Origin: Nocardia aurantia
Lineage (GTDB): Bacteria; Actinomycetota; Actinomycetes; Mycobacteriales; Mycobacteriaceae
Reading direction: 5' to 3'
DNA: 64,000 nt
NCBI RefSeq assembly: GCF_009604425.1
Contig: NZ_WEGI01000006.1
Coordinates: 62,001-126,000, forward strand
Notes under the pieces: generated by a model
Told to the model about the DNA's origin: nothing
Databases searched by the model: none
What the model saw: the letters and a program-made list of their open reading frames with translations, nothing else
Program-made: the position numbers and the translations under genes
Shown here: positions 49,478 to 58,646 of the stretch, one piece after another
Layout: the number at the start of each line of letters is the position of its first letter
How positions within the stretch are numbered: position 1 is the stretch's first letter

Positions 49478-50806
49478 TCAGCGCCGCGCCGGTTGCCGCG
49501 ACGCCGGCGACGGAAACAGTTCGCCGCGCTGCGCAATTCGATACGCCGTCCGCGGATGCGCCAGCGCCGCCGACGGTTCGACGAGGTTGACCACGCGCAG
49601 GAGGGTGCGGGCCACTCTCGGGTCGACATGCGCGGCGCGGTGGGTGCGGGCCAGATAGGCGTTGGTCAATCTGGAACGGAGCGTGCGGGTTCCGGTGATG
49701 CCGGGGTGCGCGAGGTCGGCGGCGGAGGCCAGTTGCCAGGCGGGCGTGAGGCATTCGGTGGCCGCGGCGTAGAAGCGGGAGGGCAGGGCGGCGTCGTCGG
49801 CGTCCAGGCAGTCGCGCAGGATCAGCGCCTGCTGGGCGGCGACCGTCATGCCCTGGGCGTACAGGGGATTGAAACTGCACAGGGCGTCGCCGAGCACCAG
49901 GAACCCGGCCGGGGCGGTGAGGCGATCGAATCGGCGGCGCACCGCACTGCGGAAGCGGTACGGCGTCGGTTCGTCCAAGGGTTCACCGGCGGAGACGATG
50001 TCGTACAGGTCGGGGGTCGGCAGGCTCGCGGCGAACCGCGCGAAACCGTGTGGGTCGGTCGGCGGGTGGTCGCCGAGCATGCCGGCGAGGGTGACCTGCC
50101 AGCGGTCGCCCTCGACCCGGATCGCGCCGCCGCCACGGCCGTCCGTACCGGTCGAGACGACCACGGCGCCGTGCCCGCCCAGCTGGCCGGGGCGGTGCCG
50201 ATACAACCGGGAGGTGTACCCGAGGTCGACCTCGCGGCGCTCCTCGTGCGGTGGCCGCACACCGAGATCGAGCAGCCATTCCGTGGCGCGGGAGGCGCGG
50301 CCGGTCGCGTCGACCACGAGATCCGCTGTTACCGTGCGGTTCTCGCCGTCGACGTCGACGGCGGTCACCCGCCGGGCGTCGCCGACCGGCCCGCGGGCGA
50401 CGGTGCGTTCCCGCAATCGCACGCCGGGGCGGGCCAGGACGTGTTCGCGCAGCACCGATTCCAGCAACGGGCGGGTGGCGAGGACCGAGGTGAGCCCGGT
50501 CGGGGTCGGCGCCACGCGCAAACCGCCCGCGTACCAGCGGGTTCCGACGAGTACCTCCGAGATCGTGGCGCCCCGGCCGGCCATGTCGGCGGTGAACGTG
50601 GGTATCAGCTGCTCGATGTCGGTCCGGCCGCGGTCGAGCAGGCCGTGGATGTGCCGCGCCTGCGGCACCCCGCGGCGCGGTTCCGCGCCGTCGAGGGTGT
50701 CGCGTTCCAGGATGGTGACCCGCGAGAAGCGTTCGGACAGAACCCGTGCCGCCAGCAGACCGGCGACACCGGCGCCGAGCACGACCGCATGCCGGTCGCC
50801 GCTCAC
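49478..50806 (-). CDS. FAD-dependent monooxygenase/oxidoreductase
   Basis: 442 residues. The FAD-binding GAGVAGLLAARVL is at residues 11-23, ERDTLDG follows beta-2, and the second FAD motif is LVLGDALCSFNPLYAQGMTVAA, as in aromatic-hydroxylase/halogenase-related flavoenzymes. No halogenase tryptophan motif (WxWxIP) is seen. Start GTG 50806 overlaps the upstream P450 stop by GTGA. It is the last of three coupled minus-strand redox genes, likely acting on the product of the divergent fatty-acyl operon. Hydroxylation or epoxidation is a guess. Confidence 0.85.
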   Translation of the reverse strand: MSGDRHAVVLGAGVAGLLAARVLSERFSRVTILERDTLDGAEPRRGVPQARHIHGLLDRGRTDIEQLIPTFTADMAGRGATISEVLVGTRWYAGGLRVAPTPTGLTSVLATRPLLESVLREHVLARPGVRLRERTVARGPVGDARRVTAVDVDGENRTVTADLVVDATGRASRATEWLLDLGVRPPHEERREVDLGYTSRLYRHRPGQLGGHGAVVVSTGTDGRGGGAIRVEGDRWQVTLAGMLGDHPPTDPHGFARFAASLPTPDLYDIVSAGEPLDEPTPYRFRSAVRRRFDRLTAPAGFLVLGDALCSFNPLYAQGMTVAAQQALILRDCLDADDAALPSRFYAAATECLTPAWQLASAADLAHPGITGTRTLRSRLTNAYLARTHRAAHVDPRVARTLLRVVNLVEPSAALAHPRTAYRIAQRGELFPSPASRQPARR

Positions 50807-52026
50807 AGGGCCACCGGCAGTGCCGCGAGGCTGCGGTGGATGAGGCTGGGACGGTAGGCGGCCGTGTCGCTCTCGAGCACCGGCCGAGGGGCCCGGTCCA
50901 GCAGGGTGCGGATCGCGGTCTCCGCCTCGAGTCGCGCCAGCGGTGCGCCGACGCAGAAGTGGATGCCGAGGCTGAAGCCGAGATGCTTACGCGCGGGCCG
51001 GTTTCCGGCGTACCGGGTCACATCGAAGGTGTCGGCGTCGGTGAACACCCGCTCGTCGCGACCGGCCGAGCCGGTGAGCACCACGACACCGTCGCCGCGG
51101 CGGAACTGCTTGCCGCCCAGCTCGGTATCGGCCAGCGCCACCCGGATGGTGAACTGGGTCGGCGCGTCGTAGCGCAGCATCTCCTCCAGCGCGGGGGCGA
51201 TCAGCTCGGGGCGCTCGCGCAGCAGTTCCCATTGATCCGGATTGCGCAGCAGCGCGTGGATCCCGTTGCCGATCAGGTTGATCGAGGTCTCCATCCCGGC
51301 CACGAGCAGCAGCAGCGACAGGCCGATGATCTCGGCCTCGCTGAGCCGGTCGCCGTCGGCGCCGGCGGCGATGAGCTGGCCGAGGAGGTCCTCGGTCGGC
51401 TCGGCCCGTTTCCGGGCGACCAGTTCGCCGAAGTAGGCCATGCAGGCGCCGGCCGCCTCGGCGCGCTCGGCCACGTCCCCGGCGGGCAGCAGCCAGTCCG
51501 GGTCGGTGCCGCGGGCGATGGCCAGCTGCCAGCTGCGGAAGTCCGCGCCGCGGTTCGGATCCGCGCCGAGCAGGCGCACCGGGATCATCGCCACCGCCAG
51601 CGGCACCGCGAGATCGTCGAGGATGTCGAGCCCGCCGCGCTCCAGCGCCCGCGACACCAGATCGTCGACGACGCGGCCCGCGAGCGGGGTCAGTTCGGCG
51701 ATCGTCTTGGGGGTGAACGCCTTCGCGACCAGCTTGCGGTAGCGGCCGTGATCGGGCGGATCCATCCGCACGAACGAGCCCGGAATGGCGGCGGTGGCAT
51801 CGCGGAACGGGCTGATACCGGCGGAATAGCCGTGGCCCCAATCGGATCCGGTGAGCACGGCCGCGCATTCCTCGTAGCGGGTGACGAGTGTGACGGGCAC
51901 GTCACCGAATTCGTACGGCAGCAGGGCTCCCGCGTCGCGCAGCCGCCGGTACGCCGGATACGGGTCGGCGTGGATACCGGGATCGAACGGATCGAGGGCC
52001 GGATCGGCAGCGGTTGGGATGCTCAT
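50803..52026 (-). CDS. Cytochrome P450
   Basis: 407 residues. I-helix VAGMETSINLI, K-helix EEMLRYDAP, heme loop FSLGIHFCVG with Cys358. ATG 52026 overlaps the stop of the preceding P450 by ATGA and has GGAGG ten bases upstream. Length and motifs are normal for a class I bacterial P450. It is the middle gene of the P450-P450-FAD oxidase unit; two P450s in tandem suggest two oxygenation positions. No ferredoxin is encoded nearby. Confidence 0.95.
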   Translation of the reverse strand: MSIPTAADPALDPFDPGIHADPYPAYRRLRDAGALLPYEFGDVPVTLVTRYEECAAVLTGSDWGHGYSAGISPFRDATAAIPGSFVRMDPPDHGRYRKLVAKAFTPKTIAELTPLAGRVVDDLVSRALERGGLDILDDLAVPLAVAMIPVRLLGADPNRGADFRSWQLAIARGTDPDWLLPAGDVAERAEAAGACMAYFGELVARKRAEPTEDLLGQLIAAGADGDRLSEAEIIGLSLLLLVAGMETSINLIGNGIHALLRNPDQWELLRERPELIAPALEEMLRYDAPTQFTIRVALADTELGGKQFRRGDGVVVLTGSAGRDERVFTDADTFDVTRYAGNRPARKHLGFSLGIHFCVGAPLARLEAETAIRTLLDRAPRPVLESDTAAYRPSLIHRSLAALPVAL

Positions 52027-53264
52027 CGGGATCGGACCTCCACCAGCAGTCGGGACATGCCGCGTACCACCACGTTCGGGCGATACGGGGGTTCTTCGCA
52101 CAGGGTCAGCGCGGCGACACGTTCGGCGACGCGGCCCAGCACGGCCTGCATCTCGAGCCGCGCCAGCGGGGCGCCCAGGCAGTAGTGCAGGCCCAGGCCG
52201 AAGGACAGATGCCGCTGGGTGCCGCGGCCGGGCAGGTAGCGGGTGATGTCGAACCGGTCCGGCTCGTCGAAGGCCGCCGCATCGCGGTTCGCCGAGCCCA
52301 TCATCACGATCACCGCCTCGCCGGGGACGAATGTCGTTCCACTGACGGTGATTTCGTCGTGCGCCGTGCGGGTGGTCAGATGAACCGGCGGGTCGTACCG
52401 CAGGATCTCGTCCACCGCCGGAGCGCACAGGGTGGCGGGATCGGCGCGCAGCCGGTCGAATTCGGCGGGGTGGCGGATCAGCGCGAGTACTCCGTTGGCG
52501 ATCAGATTGACCGTCGTCTCGTGCCCGGCCACCACCAGAATCAGCAGCGTGCCGAGCAGTTCGGCGGGGGTCAGCCGCGCGCCCTCGGCCTCGGCGCGCA
52601 CCAGCGCGCTGATCAGATCCTCGCGCGGATCGCGGGTACGCTGCCGCAGCAGATCGCCGAAGAATTCCTCGAATTCCCGCACCGCGCGGGAACGGGCCGC
52701 CAATTCCTCCGGCGCCAGCAGGAAATCGGGATCCAGGCCGCGGGAGATCGCCGCGGACATGTCCCGGACATGGTCGTGCGATTCCGCCGGAACACCGAGC
52801 AATTCGCAGATCATGGTGAGCGGCAGCGGATACGCCAATTCCTCGATCAGGTCGGCTCGTTCCCGGGACAGGATCCCGTCCACGAGCCGCGCCGCCAATT
52901 CCTCGGCGCGGTCACGTAATCCGGCCACGGTGCGCGCGGTGAACGCCTGCCCGACCAGACCGCGCAACCGGGTGTGCTCCGGCGGCTCCTGCCACAGGAA
53001 CGATCCGGGCAGTTCCACATCGCTGTCGCCGTGCAACAGTTGGGGTTCCTCCGCGTGGCTCCAGCGCGCGTCCTGCAGGATCGCGCGGGCCTCGGCGTAT
53101 CCGGCGACCAGCCGGGCATCGTGCGGACCGGGTACGAACGGGCCGGCCGCCCGCAGGATCCGGTAGCTGTCGTAGGGGTTGTGCCGGCTGTGGGGTGCGA
53201 CGCTGTCCACCACCGCCGTCAGCACCGTATCGGATTCCTGCACTGTGGCACCGTCGGAACTCAC
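52023..53264 (-). CDS. Cytochrome P450
   Basis: 413 residues. I-helix VVAGHETTVNLI, K-helix DEILRYDPP, heme loop FGLGLHYCLG with Cys362. GTG 53264 follows AGGAG by seven bases; the frame continues upstream without family sequence. First gene of the minus-strand trio, divergent from the acyl-AMP ligase with 247 bases between, a region somewhat richer in A/T that should contain both promoters. It resembles macrolide/fatty-acyl hydroxylating P450s in general pattern only. Confidence 0.95.
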   Translation of the reverse strand: MSSDGATVQESDTVLTAVVDSVAPHSRHNPYDSYRILRAAGPFVPGPHDARLVAGYAEARAILQDARWSHAEEPQLLHGDSDVELPGSFLWQEPPEHTRLRGLVGQAFTARTVAGLRDRAEELAARLVDGILSRERADLIEELAYPLPLTMICELLGVPAESHDHVRDMSAAISRGLDPDFLLAPEELAARSRAVREFEEFFGDLLRQRTRDPREDLISALVRAEAEGARLTPAELLGTLLILVVAGHETTVNLIANGVLALIRHPAEFDRLRADPATLCAPAVDEILRYDPPVHLTTRTAHDEITVSGTTFVPGEAVIVMMGSANRDAAAFDEPDRFDITRYLPGRGTQRHLSFGLGLHYCLGAPLARLEMQAVLGRVAERVAALTLCEEPPYRPNVVVRGMSRLLVEVRSR

Positions 53265-53511
53265 CGAGCGACTCCTGCCGAGGACATGGGATGAAATACC
53301 GGTCGAATTCGATTTCGGCGGCAACCGCGGCCACCGGCGACCATCGTGCGGCACGGGCGGTTCGCTCGCGGCCCGCGATCGCGAATATCTATCGCGTCAT
53401 CGCATTACGCTGCATCGCCGCGGAGAATTGCCCGATCGACATCGATTATCGGCGGGCACAGTTAAGAATCCGTTCAGGGCACGGTCATCCGGCGCTGTTG
53501 TCGTGAGCGGC

Positions 53512-55182
53512 ATGAATTCGTCGGAATCGGACGGGACGCTACCGAGCCGGCTCGCCGGGATCGCGGAAGAGCGGCCGGAGGTGTCGGCCACATTCTGGTC
53601 GCTGCGCCAGTCGTTGAGTTACGCCGATCTGCACGCCCGCTCCGTCGAGGCGGCGGCGGCACTGGTCCGGCGGGGTGTGCGCCGGGGTGAGCCGGTCGGC
53701 ATCCTGAGCCCCAACGCGCCGGAATTCCTCATCGGCCTGTTCGCGGTGACCGCGGCCGGTGGCGCGGCGGCGCCGCTGCCGCTGCCCAGCGGTGCGCAGC
53801 AGTTGCGTTCCTACCCACAACGATTGGCGGCGATCGCCGCGGCGTCCGGGATGCGCTCGATCCTGGTGTCGCCGCGGCTGGCCGGCCCGGTCGCCGCGCT
53901 CACCGGCGCGGTGGACGTCGAATTCATCGACACCACAACTCTTTTCGACGAGCACGACGACCCGGTGACGCTGCCCGCGGTCGGCCCCGGAGATCCGGCG
54001 ATCGTGCAGTTCACCTCCGGCAGCACCGCCGCGCCGAAAGGCGTGCTGCTGACCCATCGCAACGCACTCGCGGGGCTCGCGGCGATCCGGCGGGGCATCG
54101 CGCTCGATCGCACCGACCAGGGCGGGTTCTGGCTGCCGCTGTTCCACGACATGGGCCTGTTCGGCACGCTGTCGGCGATCCTGCGGGGCATTCCCGCGCA
54201 CCTGTGGTCGCCGACGTCCTTCGTCAAGGATCCCGCGCGCTGGCTGCGGGAGTTCGCCGAGGCCGGGGTCACGATCACCGCGATGCCCAGCTTCGGCTAC
54301 CAGGCGCTGCTGGACGCGGTGCCGGCGGACCGGGCCACCGAGTACGACCTGCGGCACTGGCGGATCGCCTTCAACGGCGCGGAACCGATCTCGCAGCCGG
54401 TCGTGCGCGAATTCTGTGCCCGGTTCGGCCCGGCCGGATTCGCCCCCACGACGATGTTCGGCGTGTACGGCATGGCCGAAGCGACCCTCGCGGTGACTTT
54501 CCCACCGCTGCACCGGGAACCGCACTTCGAATGGGTGGACCGCGAGCCGCTGGGCCGGTCCGGGCGCGCGGTGCCGGTGCCGCCGGGATCGCCCGGCGCG
54601 CGGGCGATCGCCGGGGTCGGGTATCCGGTCGCCGGGATGCGGTTGCGCCTCGTGGAGCCCGAATCCGGGCTGGACGTCCTCGACGGGACCGTCGGCGAGA
54701 TCCTGCTGCGCGGAGATTCGGTCACCGGCGGCTATCTCACCGCGGACCCGGACGTCGCCGACCGGCTGTTCACCGACGGGTGGCTGCGCACCGGCGACCT
54801 CGGATACCGCAGGGACGGTGAGCTGTTCATCACCGGCCGGCTCAAGGAGATGATCACCGTCCGGGGCGAGAACCACTACGCGCTGGACATCGAGGCCGCC
54901 GTCGAGGGTCTCGACGGCATCTACCGCGGCCGCTGTATCGCCGTCGCCGATCCCGAACGCGACGCGATGGCCGTCGTCGTCGAAACCGACCGCACGGCAG
55001 CCGAAGCCGACGCGCTGACCGAAGCGGTCCGTGCCCGGATCACCGCGGAACTCGGCCTGGCCGGCGTGCGCGTGTACCCGGTGCCGCCGCGCACCATCCC
55101 GCGCACCTCGAGCGGCAAGCTGCAACGCCTGGCCGCCCGCGAACTCATCTCGAACGGCAGTGTCGCCCTTCCTCTCTCGTAG
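53512..55182 (+). CDS. Fatty acyl-AMP ligase (FAAL)
   Basis: 556 residues. The adenylate-forming signature FTSGSTAAPKGVLLTHRN is at about 166-183, then WLPLFHDMGLFGTL (FAAL-specific), AFNGAEPIS, MFGVYGMAEATLAVTFP, DGWLRTGDLG, GRLKEMITVRGENHYALDIE, and a C-terminal RTSSGKLQR catalytic Lys. HDMGL and YGMAEATL are the pattern of FadD32/FadD10-type FAALs, which activate fatty acids as adenylates and pass them to an ACP rather than to CoA. ATG 53512 (or GTG 53503). It heads an operon with an ACP three genes later: the pathway's entry step. Confidence 0.93.
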   Translation: MNSSESDGTLPSRLAGIAEERPEVSATFWSLRQSLSYADLHARSVEAAAALVRRGVRRGEPVGILSPNAPEFLIGLFAVTAAGGAAAPLPLPSGAQQLRSYPQRLAAIAAASGMRSILVSPRLAGPVAALTGAVDVEFIDTTTLFDEHDDPVTLPAVGPGDPAIVQFTSGSTAAPKGVLLTHRNALAGLAAIRRGIALDRTDQGGFWLPLFHDMGLFGTLSAILRGIPAHLWSPTSFVKDPARWLREFAEAGVTITAMPSFGYQALLDAVPADRATEYDLRHWRIAFNGAEPISQPVVREFCARFGPAGFAPTTMFGVYGMAEATLAVTFPPLHREPHFEWVDREPLGRSGRAVPVPPGSPGARAIAGVGYPVAGMRLRLVEPESGLDVLDGTVGEILLRGDSVTGGYLTADPDVADRLFTDGWLRTGDLGYRRDGELFITGRLKEMITVRGENHYALDIEAAVEGLDGIYRGRCIAVADPERDAMAVVVETDRTAAEADALTEAVRARITAELGLAGVRVYPVPPRTIPRTSSGKLQRLAARELISNGSVALPLS

Positions 55183-55216
55183 CCGAACCATCAGCAGCAG
55201 AAACCGGAGAGTCCCC

Positions 55217-56005
55217 GTGCACAGCTTCGACGTCTTCCGCCACTACGAGCGGCTGCATTGGAACGTCGCCGATCTCACCCTCGACACCGTCGACCCGGCC
55301 CTGGTCGAGCCCGAGTACGTGACGCTCGCCAAGAGCGCGGCCATGGGCGAATCGAACGTGATCGCCGCCGTGCACGGATTCCTCGACGAGTTCGTCGACG
55401 ACTACGACTTCTCCACCTTCGCGGTCGTGTGGGGCTATCAGGAGGTCCAGCACCACTACGCGTTCCGGTCCTGGCTGGCCGCGATCGGCGAGAGCGTGGA
55501 CGACGCCGTCGTCGGCGCCATGCGGGCGCCGTACGCGCCCGGCACCACCCCGTCGGCGACCCTGGCCACCAACATCATCTCCGAGCTCACGGTCAACCAC
55601 GTGTACCGCGCGGTCTCGCAGTGGGTGCACGAGCCGGTGCTGAAGACGTTGCTGCTCAACGCCAGCCGCGACGAGTCCGGGCACGCGCGGGAGTTCATCC
55701 ACTACACCACCGCGCGCCTGGCCCGCCTGCCCGAGGAACTGCCGTCGGTGCTGGAGACCCTGTACGTCTACAGCTCCGAGGCGCGGATCAAGCATCCGGT
55801 GAGCACGTTCAAGAGCGGCATCGCCGAACTCGGCGACCACGAGACGATCGACACCGGTTTCGAGCTGTTCCTCGAGAAGATCGCCGCCACAGGCGAACTG
55901 GAGGTGCTGCACGACAAGGTGCGCCGCACCTTCGCCGGCATCACCGGCCTGGACCTGTCCAGCAACGCCAAGGTGCGCCGGGCGCTGGCCGAGGCGATCT
56001 CCTGA
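55217..56005 (+). CDS. Ferritin-like diiron acyl-ACP desaturase-like protein
   Basis: 262 residues, helical. Candidate diiron ligands: Glu45 (GESN), Glu76 and His79 (YQEVQHH), Glu123 (SELT), Glu153 and His156 (RDESGHA), the two ExxH sets of soluble acyl-ACP desaturases. GTG 55217 follows GGAGAG by seven bases. It lies 34 bases after the FAAL and before a thioesterase. The protein is shorter than plant or mycobacterial desaturases (about 330). It may introduce a double bond, or act as an oxygenase on the ACP-bound chain; the reaction is inferred. Confidence 0.85.
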   Translation: MHSFDVFRHYERLHWNVADLTLDTVDPALVEPEYVTLAKSAAMGESNVIAAVHGFLDEFVDDYDFSTFAVVWGYQEVQHHYAFRSWLAAIGESVDDAVVGAMRAPYAPGTTPSATLATNIISELTVNHVYRAVSQWVHEPVLKTLLLNASRDESGHAREFIHYTTARLARLPEELPSVLETLYVYSSEARIKHPVSTFKSGIAELGDHETIDTGFELFLEKIAATGELEVLHDKVRRTFAGITGLDLSSNAKVRRALAEAIS

Positions 56006-56009
56006 ACCG

Positions 56010-56546
56010 ATGGACGAATCCCTGCATGTCCCGTGGTCGGTGATCCCGGACTACCGCTGCTTCGGCTGCTCACCGCACAATCCGGCCGGCCTGAACCTGA
56101 CCTTCACCCCGCACCCCGACGGCCTCCAGTCCCGCGTCCGGCTCGGCCGCGCCTTCGAGTCGTATCCCGGTGTGGTGCACGGCGGGCTCATCGGCGTGAT
56201 CTGCGACGAGGTGATGGGCAACCTGATCGTGCTCGCGCGCCGGGTACCCGCCTTCACCGTCACCCAGCGCACCCGGTTCCTCACCCCGCTGCTGATCGAC
56301 CGCGATTACCTCTGTGTCGCAACGCTTCCGGAGCAGACTCAGCCGTCGCGCACCGGCATCATCGCGGCCGCCGCGGAGATCCGCGACACCGACGGCGCGG
56401 TCTGCGCCACCTCCACCGCCGGATATCAGCCGTTCGCCCTGGCCGACGTCCGCCATCAGCTGACCCTCGACGACACCGACGTCGACCGCCTCGCCGAGGC
56501 CCTGTCCGCACCGAACCACTTCTCCCAGAACGGAGTCACCCGATGA
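56010..56546 (+). CDS. PaaI-type hotdog thioesterase
   Basis: 178 residues. N-terminal CFGCSPHNPAGLNLTF is the usual thioesterase lead (Cys17 and Cys20). The hotdog helix VVHGGLIGVICDEVMG has the HGG turn at 57-59 and acidic residues at 66-67. A CoA- or ACP-thioester hydrolase; with an ACP next to it, product release from the carrier is likely. It starts four bases after the desaturase stop and overlaps the ACP gene by ATGA. Confidence 0.9.
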   Translation: MDESLHVPWSVIPDYRCFGCSPHNPAGLNLTFTPHPDGLQSRVRLGRAFESYPGVVHGGLIGVICDEVMGNLIVLARRVPAFTVTQRTRFLTPLLIDRDYLCVATLPEQTQPSRTGIIAAAAEIRDTDGAVCATSTAGYQPFALADVRHQLTLDDTDVDRLAEALSAPNHFSQNGVTR

Positions 56547-56803
56547 GCGTGCTCACCGACGACACCCTGCGCACCGTCACCGACATCGCCGCCGCCGAGA
56601 CCGGCATCCCCGCCGCGGATCTGGGTCCGCAGGTCGACCTCCGCGGCCTGGCCGGGGTGGATTCCGTGCGGGTGCTGCGCATGATCGCCCGCATCGAGCG
56701 CACCTACGACATCGAGCTCGAGGACGAGGACGTGTTCGGCCTGTCCACCCTCGCCGACGTCGTCACCGTGGTGGACCGGGCCCGGCAGGAGGCGGCGGCG
56801 TGA
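56543..56803 (+). CDS. Acyl carrier protein
   Basis: 86 residues, acidic. The phosphopantetheine Ser is Ser41 in GLAGVDSVRVLRMI, which is DSV rather than the FAS-type DSL. Helix III reads IELEDEDVFGLSTLADVV. It is a stand-alone ACP, the carrier for the FAAL-activated chain. It overlaps both neighbours (thioesterase by ATGA, methyltransferase by GTGA), so the three are translated as a coupled block. Confidence 0.95.
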   Translation: MSVLTDDTLRTVTDIAAAETGIPAADLGPQVDLRGLAGVDSVRVLRMIARIERTYDIELEDEDVFGLSTLADVVTVVDRARQEAAA

Positions 56804-57711
56804 GCGGTCAGGCGCCGCAAGCGGCAGCGCAGCGTCACCATGGAGGCGCCCCGCTCACGCCCCATGGACACAGCGTGAGCGCTCCGGTCGCCGATACCAA
56901 CCAGCACTACGACCTCGACCCGGACCTGTTCGGCGAGTTCCTGGACCCGCTGCGGAAATACAGCTCCGGCCTGTACCTCTCCGACACCGACACCCTGGAG
57001 CAGGCGCAGCGCCAGAAACTGACCTGGGTCGCGGGCCGCCTCGGCCTGCGCGGCGGCGAGAAGCTGCTCGACGCCGGCTGCGGCTGGGGTTCGCTGATCC
57101 TGTTCATGGCCGCCGAATTCGAGTGCGACACACTCGGTATCAGCCCCGCCCCGCGCCAGCACGAATACATCGCGGGTCAGGCGGCCGCCCGCGGTCTCAC
57201 CGGCCGGGTACACACCCGGGTCGGTCACTTCGAGCGTATCGATCTGCCGCAGAAGCATTTCGACGCCGTGACCATGCTCGGCTCGATCGTGCACATGCCC
57301 GACGCCCCGGCCGTGCTGCGCCGGGCCCGCGCCGCCCTGCGCCGCGGCGGCATGCTGTACGTGTCGGAGAGCTGCTTCCGGAACGAGAAGGCGCGCACCG
57401 CCTTCGACGACCGCGACGGCACGAGGTTCATCCGCGGCGACATCTTCGGGTTCGGCGAGCTGCGCCCCCTGTCGGAACTGGTGGCCGCCGCCGAGGACGC
57501 CGGCTTCTCGGTCGTCGCCGTCGACGACCTCACCGACCACTACCGCCGCACCATCGACGACTGGATCGCCAACGTGGACGCGGCCGCCGACCGGATCGAG
57601 GCGCACGGCGCGGGCTCCGCCGCCCACCTGCGGCGCTACCTCGAGATCGCCAACGCCGGCTGGGGTTACACCACCAAGCACTACGCGCTGACCTGCCGCA
57701 ACGGCCGCTGA
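56800..57711 (+). CDS. SAM-dependent methyltransferase, cyclopropane-fatty-acid-synthase-like
   Basis: 303 residues. SAM motif LLDAGCGWGSL at about 89-99, preceded by NQHYDLDPDLFGEFLDPLRKYSSGLYLSD and followed by GISPAPRQHEYI. This is the pattern of the CFA synthase / mycolic acid methyltransferase / GPP methyltransferase superfamily, which methylate or cyclopropanate double bonds. That fits with neighbouring desaturases: a C=C made by them could be C-methylated. GTG 56800 overlaps the ACP stop. The N-terminus (GQAPQAAAQRHHGG) is a low-complexity extension. Confidence 0.9.
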   Translation: MSGQAPQAAAQRHHGGAPLTPHGHSVSAPVADTNQHYDLDPDLFGEFLDPLRKYSSGLYLSDTDTLEQAQRQKLTWVAGRLGLRGGEKLLDAGCGWGSLILFMAAEFECDTLGISPAPRQHEYIAGQAAARGLTGRVHTRVGHFERIDLPQKHFDAVTMLGSIVHMPDAPAVLRRARAALRRGGMLYVSESCFRNEKARTAFDDRDGTRFIRGDIFGFGELRPLSELVAAAEDAGFSVVAVDDLTDHYRRTIDDWIANVDAAADRIEAHGAGSAAHLRRYLEIANAGWGYTTKHYALTCRNGR

Positions 57712-57733
57712 CCCCGGGAAGGATCGCAGCGGA

Positions 57734-58576
57734 ATGACTCTTGACGAAACCCGGCTTCCCGTCGGCGAGATGTCCACGGCCGTGGACGATTTCCTCGCGG
57801 CCTCCCCCGCGGCCCGCGCCTGGGACGTGGAAACCGCCTTCGACTGGTCCGCCGCCGACGCCGGCCTGCTCACCGAGGGCCAGCGATCCGCGGTGCGGTT
57901 CATCACCCTCATCGAGGACCACCTGCCCGGCTATTTCGATGTGTACCACCGCAATTTCCCGGTGGACGACACCGTGGCGCCGGAGCTGTTCGTGCACAAC
58001 CGCGAGCTCTACCACTTCACCGTCCGCTGGGCCCTGGAGGAGGACACCCACGCCCGAGCGCTCGCTCGCTACCAGACGGCCGCGGGCATCGCCGAACCCG
58101 CCCCGCTACGAGAAGAATTGGCGATCGAGGGCCGCAAGCACTTCGACCTGCCCTACGAGCACCCGGTGCAGTTCTTCGCCTACGCCCTGGTGCAGGAGAA
58201 GGCGACCCAGATGTACTACCAGCAGTTGCGGGACGTGGTAGGCGATCCGGTGCTCGCCTCGGTGCTGACCCGGCTGTCCCGCGACGAGGCAAGACATTTC
58301 ACCTTCTTCGCCGACGTGGTCACCCGCTACCTCCGGGTGCACGGCGACGCCGCGGTCGGCCCGATCCGCGATGTGGTCGCCAATTTCCGCATGCCGCTGG
58401 CGGATACGATGCGCGGCTACTGGCGATGGGCCCTGCGCATCGCCGACGTCGCCGACTACGACCACACCGCCGCCTACGAACATCTGCTCAAGGTGATCGA
58501 CCGGGCCGTGGACACCCCCACCGACCGAGTCGACGAACTGCTCGACTTCATCGCCCAGTGCCGCGCCGTACGCTGA
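57734..58576 (+). CDS. Second ferritin-like diiron acyl-ACP desaturase-like protein
   Basis: 280 residues. Diiron candidates: Glu61, Glu103 and His106 (LEEDTHARAL), Glu155 (VQEKAT), Glu185 and His188 (SRDEARHFTFF), again the EExxH...DExxH layout of soluble acyl-ACP desaturases. It is clearly distinct from the first diiron protein of this operon, so two different oxidations are likely. GGGAAGGAT lies upstream. A strong terminator-like hairpin follows 14 bases after its stop. Confidence 0.88.
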   Translation: MTLDETRLPVGEMSTAVDDFLAASPAARAWDVETAFDWSAADAGLLTEGQRSAVRFITLIEDHLPGYFDVYHRNFPVDDTVAPELFVHNRELYHFTVRWALEEDTHARALARYQTAAGIAEPAPLREELAIEGRKHFDLPYEHPVQFFAYALVQEKATQMYYQQLRDVVGDPVLASVLTRLSRDEARHFTFFADVVTRYLRVHGDAAVGPIRDVVANFRMPLADTMRGYWRWALRIADVADYDHTAAYEHLLKVIDRAVDTPTDRVDELLDFIAQCRAVR

Positions 58577-58590
58577 CGACCCACCCCGAC

Positions 58591-58619
58591 CGCCCCGGCC
58601 GCACCCACCGGCCGGGGCG
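58591..58619 (+). terminator. Intrinsic terminator-like hairpin inside the fatty-acyl operon
   Basis: CGCCCCGGCCG (58591-58601) pairs perfectly with CGGCCGGGGCG (58609-58619) over 11 bases with a 7-base loop, followed by TTTCCCGTTTCC. It is one of the few hairpins in the window with a T-rich trailer. It lies between the second desaturase and the last thioesterase, whose GAGGAG site begins just 12 bases later. Confidence 0.75.
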
Positions 58620-58646
58620 TTTCCCGTTTCCCGAGGAGAACGACTG

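Noticed and set aside
49478..50806. Possible flavin-dependent halogenase
   Set aside because: The FAD motifs fit the wider superfamily, but the halogenase WxWxIP motif and active-site Lys context are not seen.
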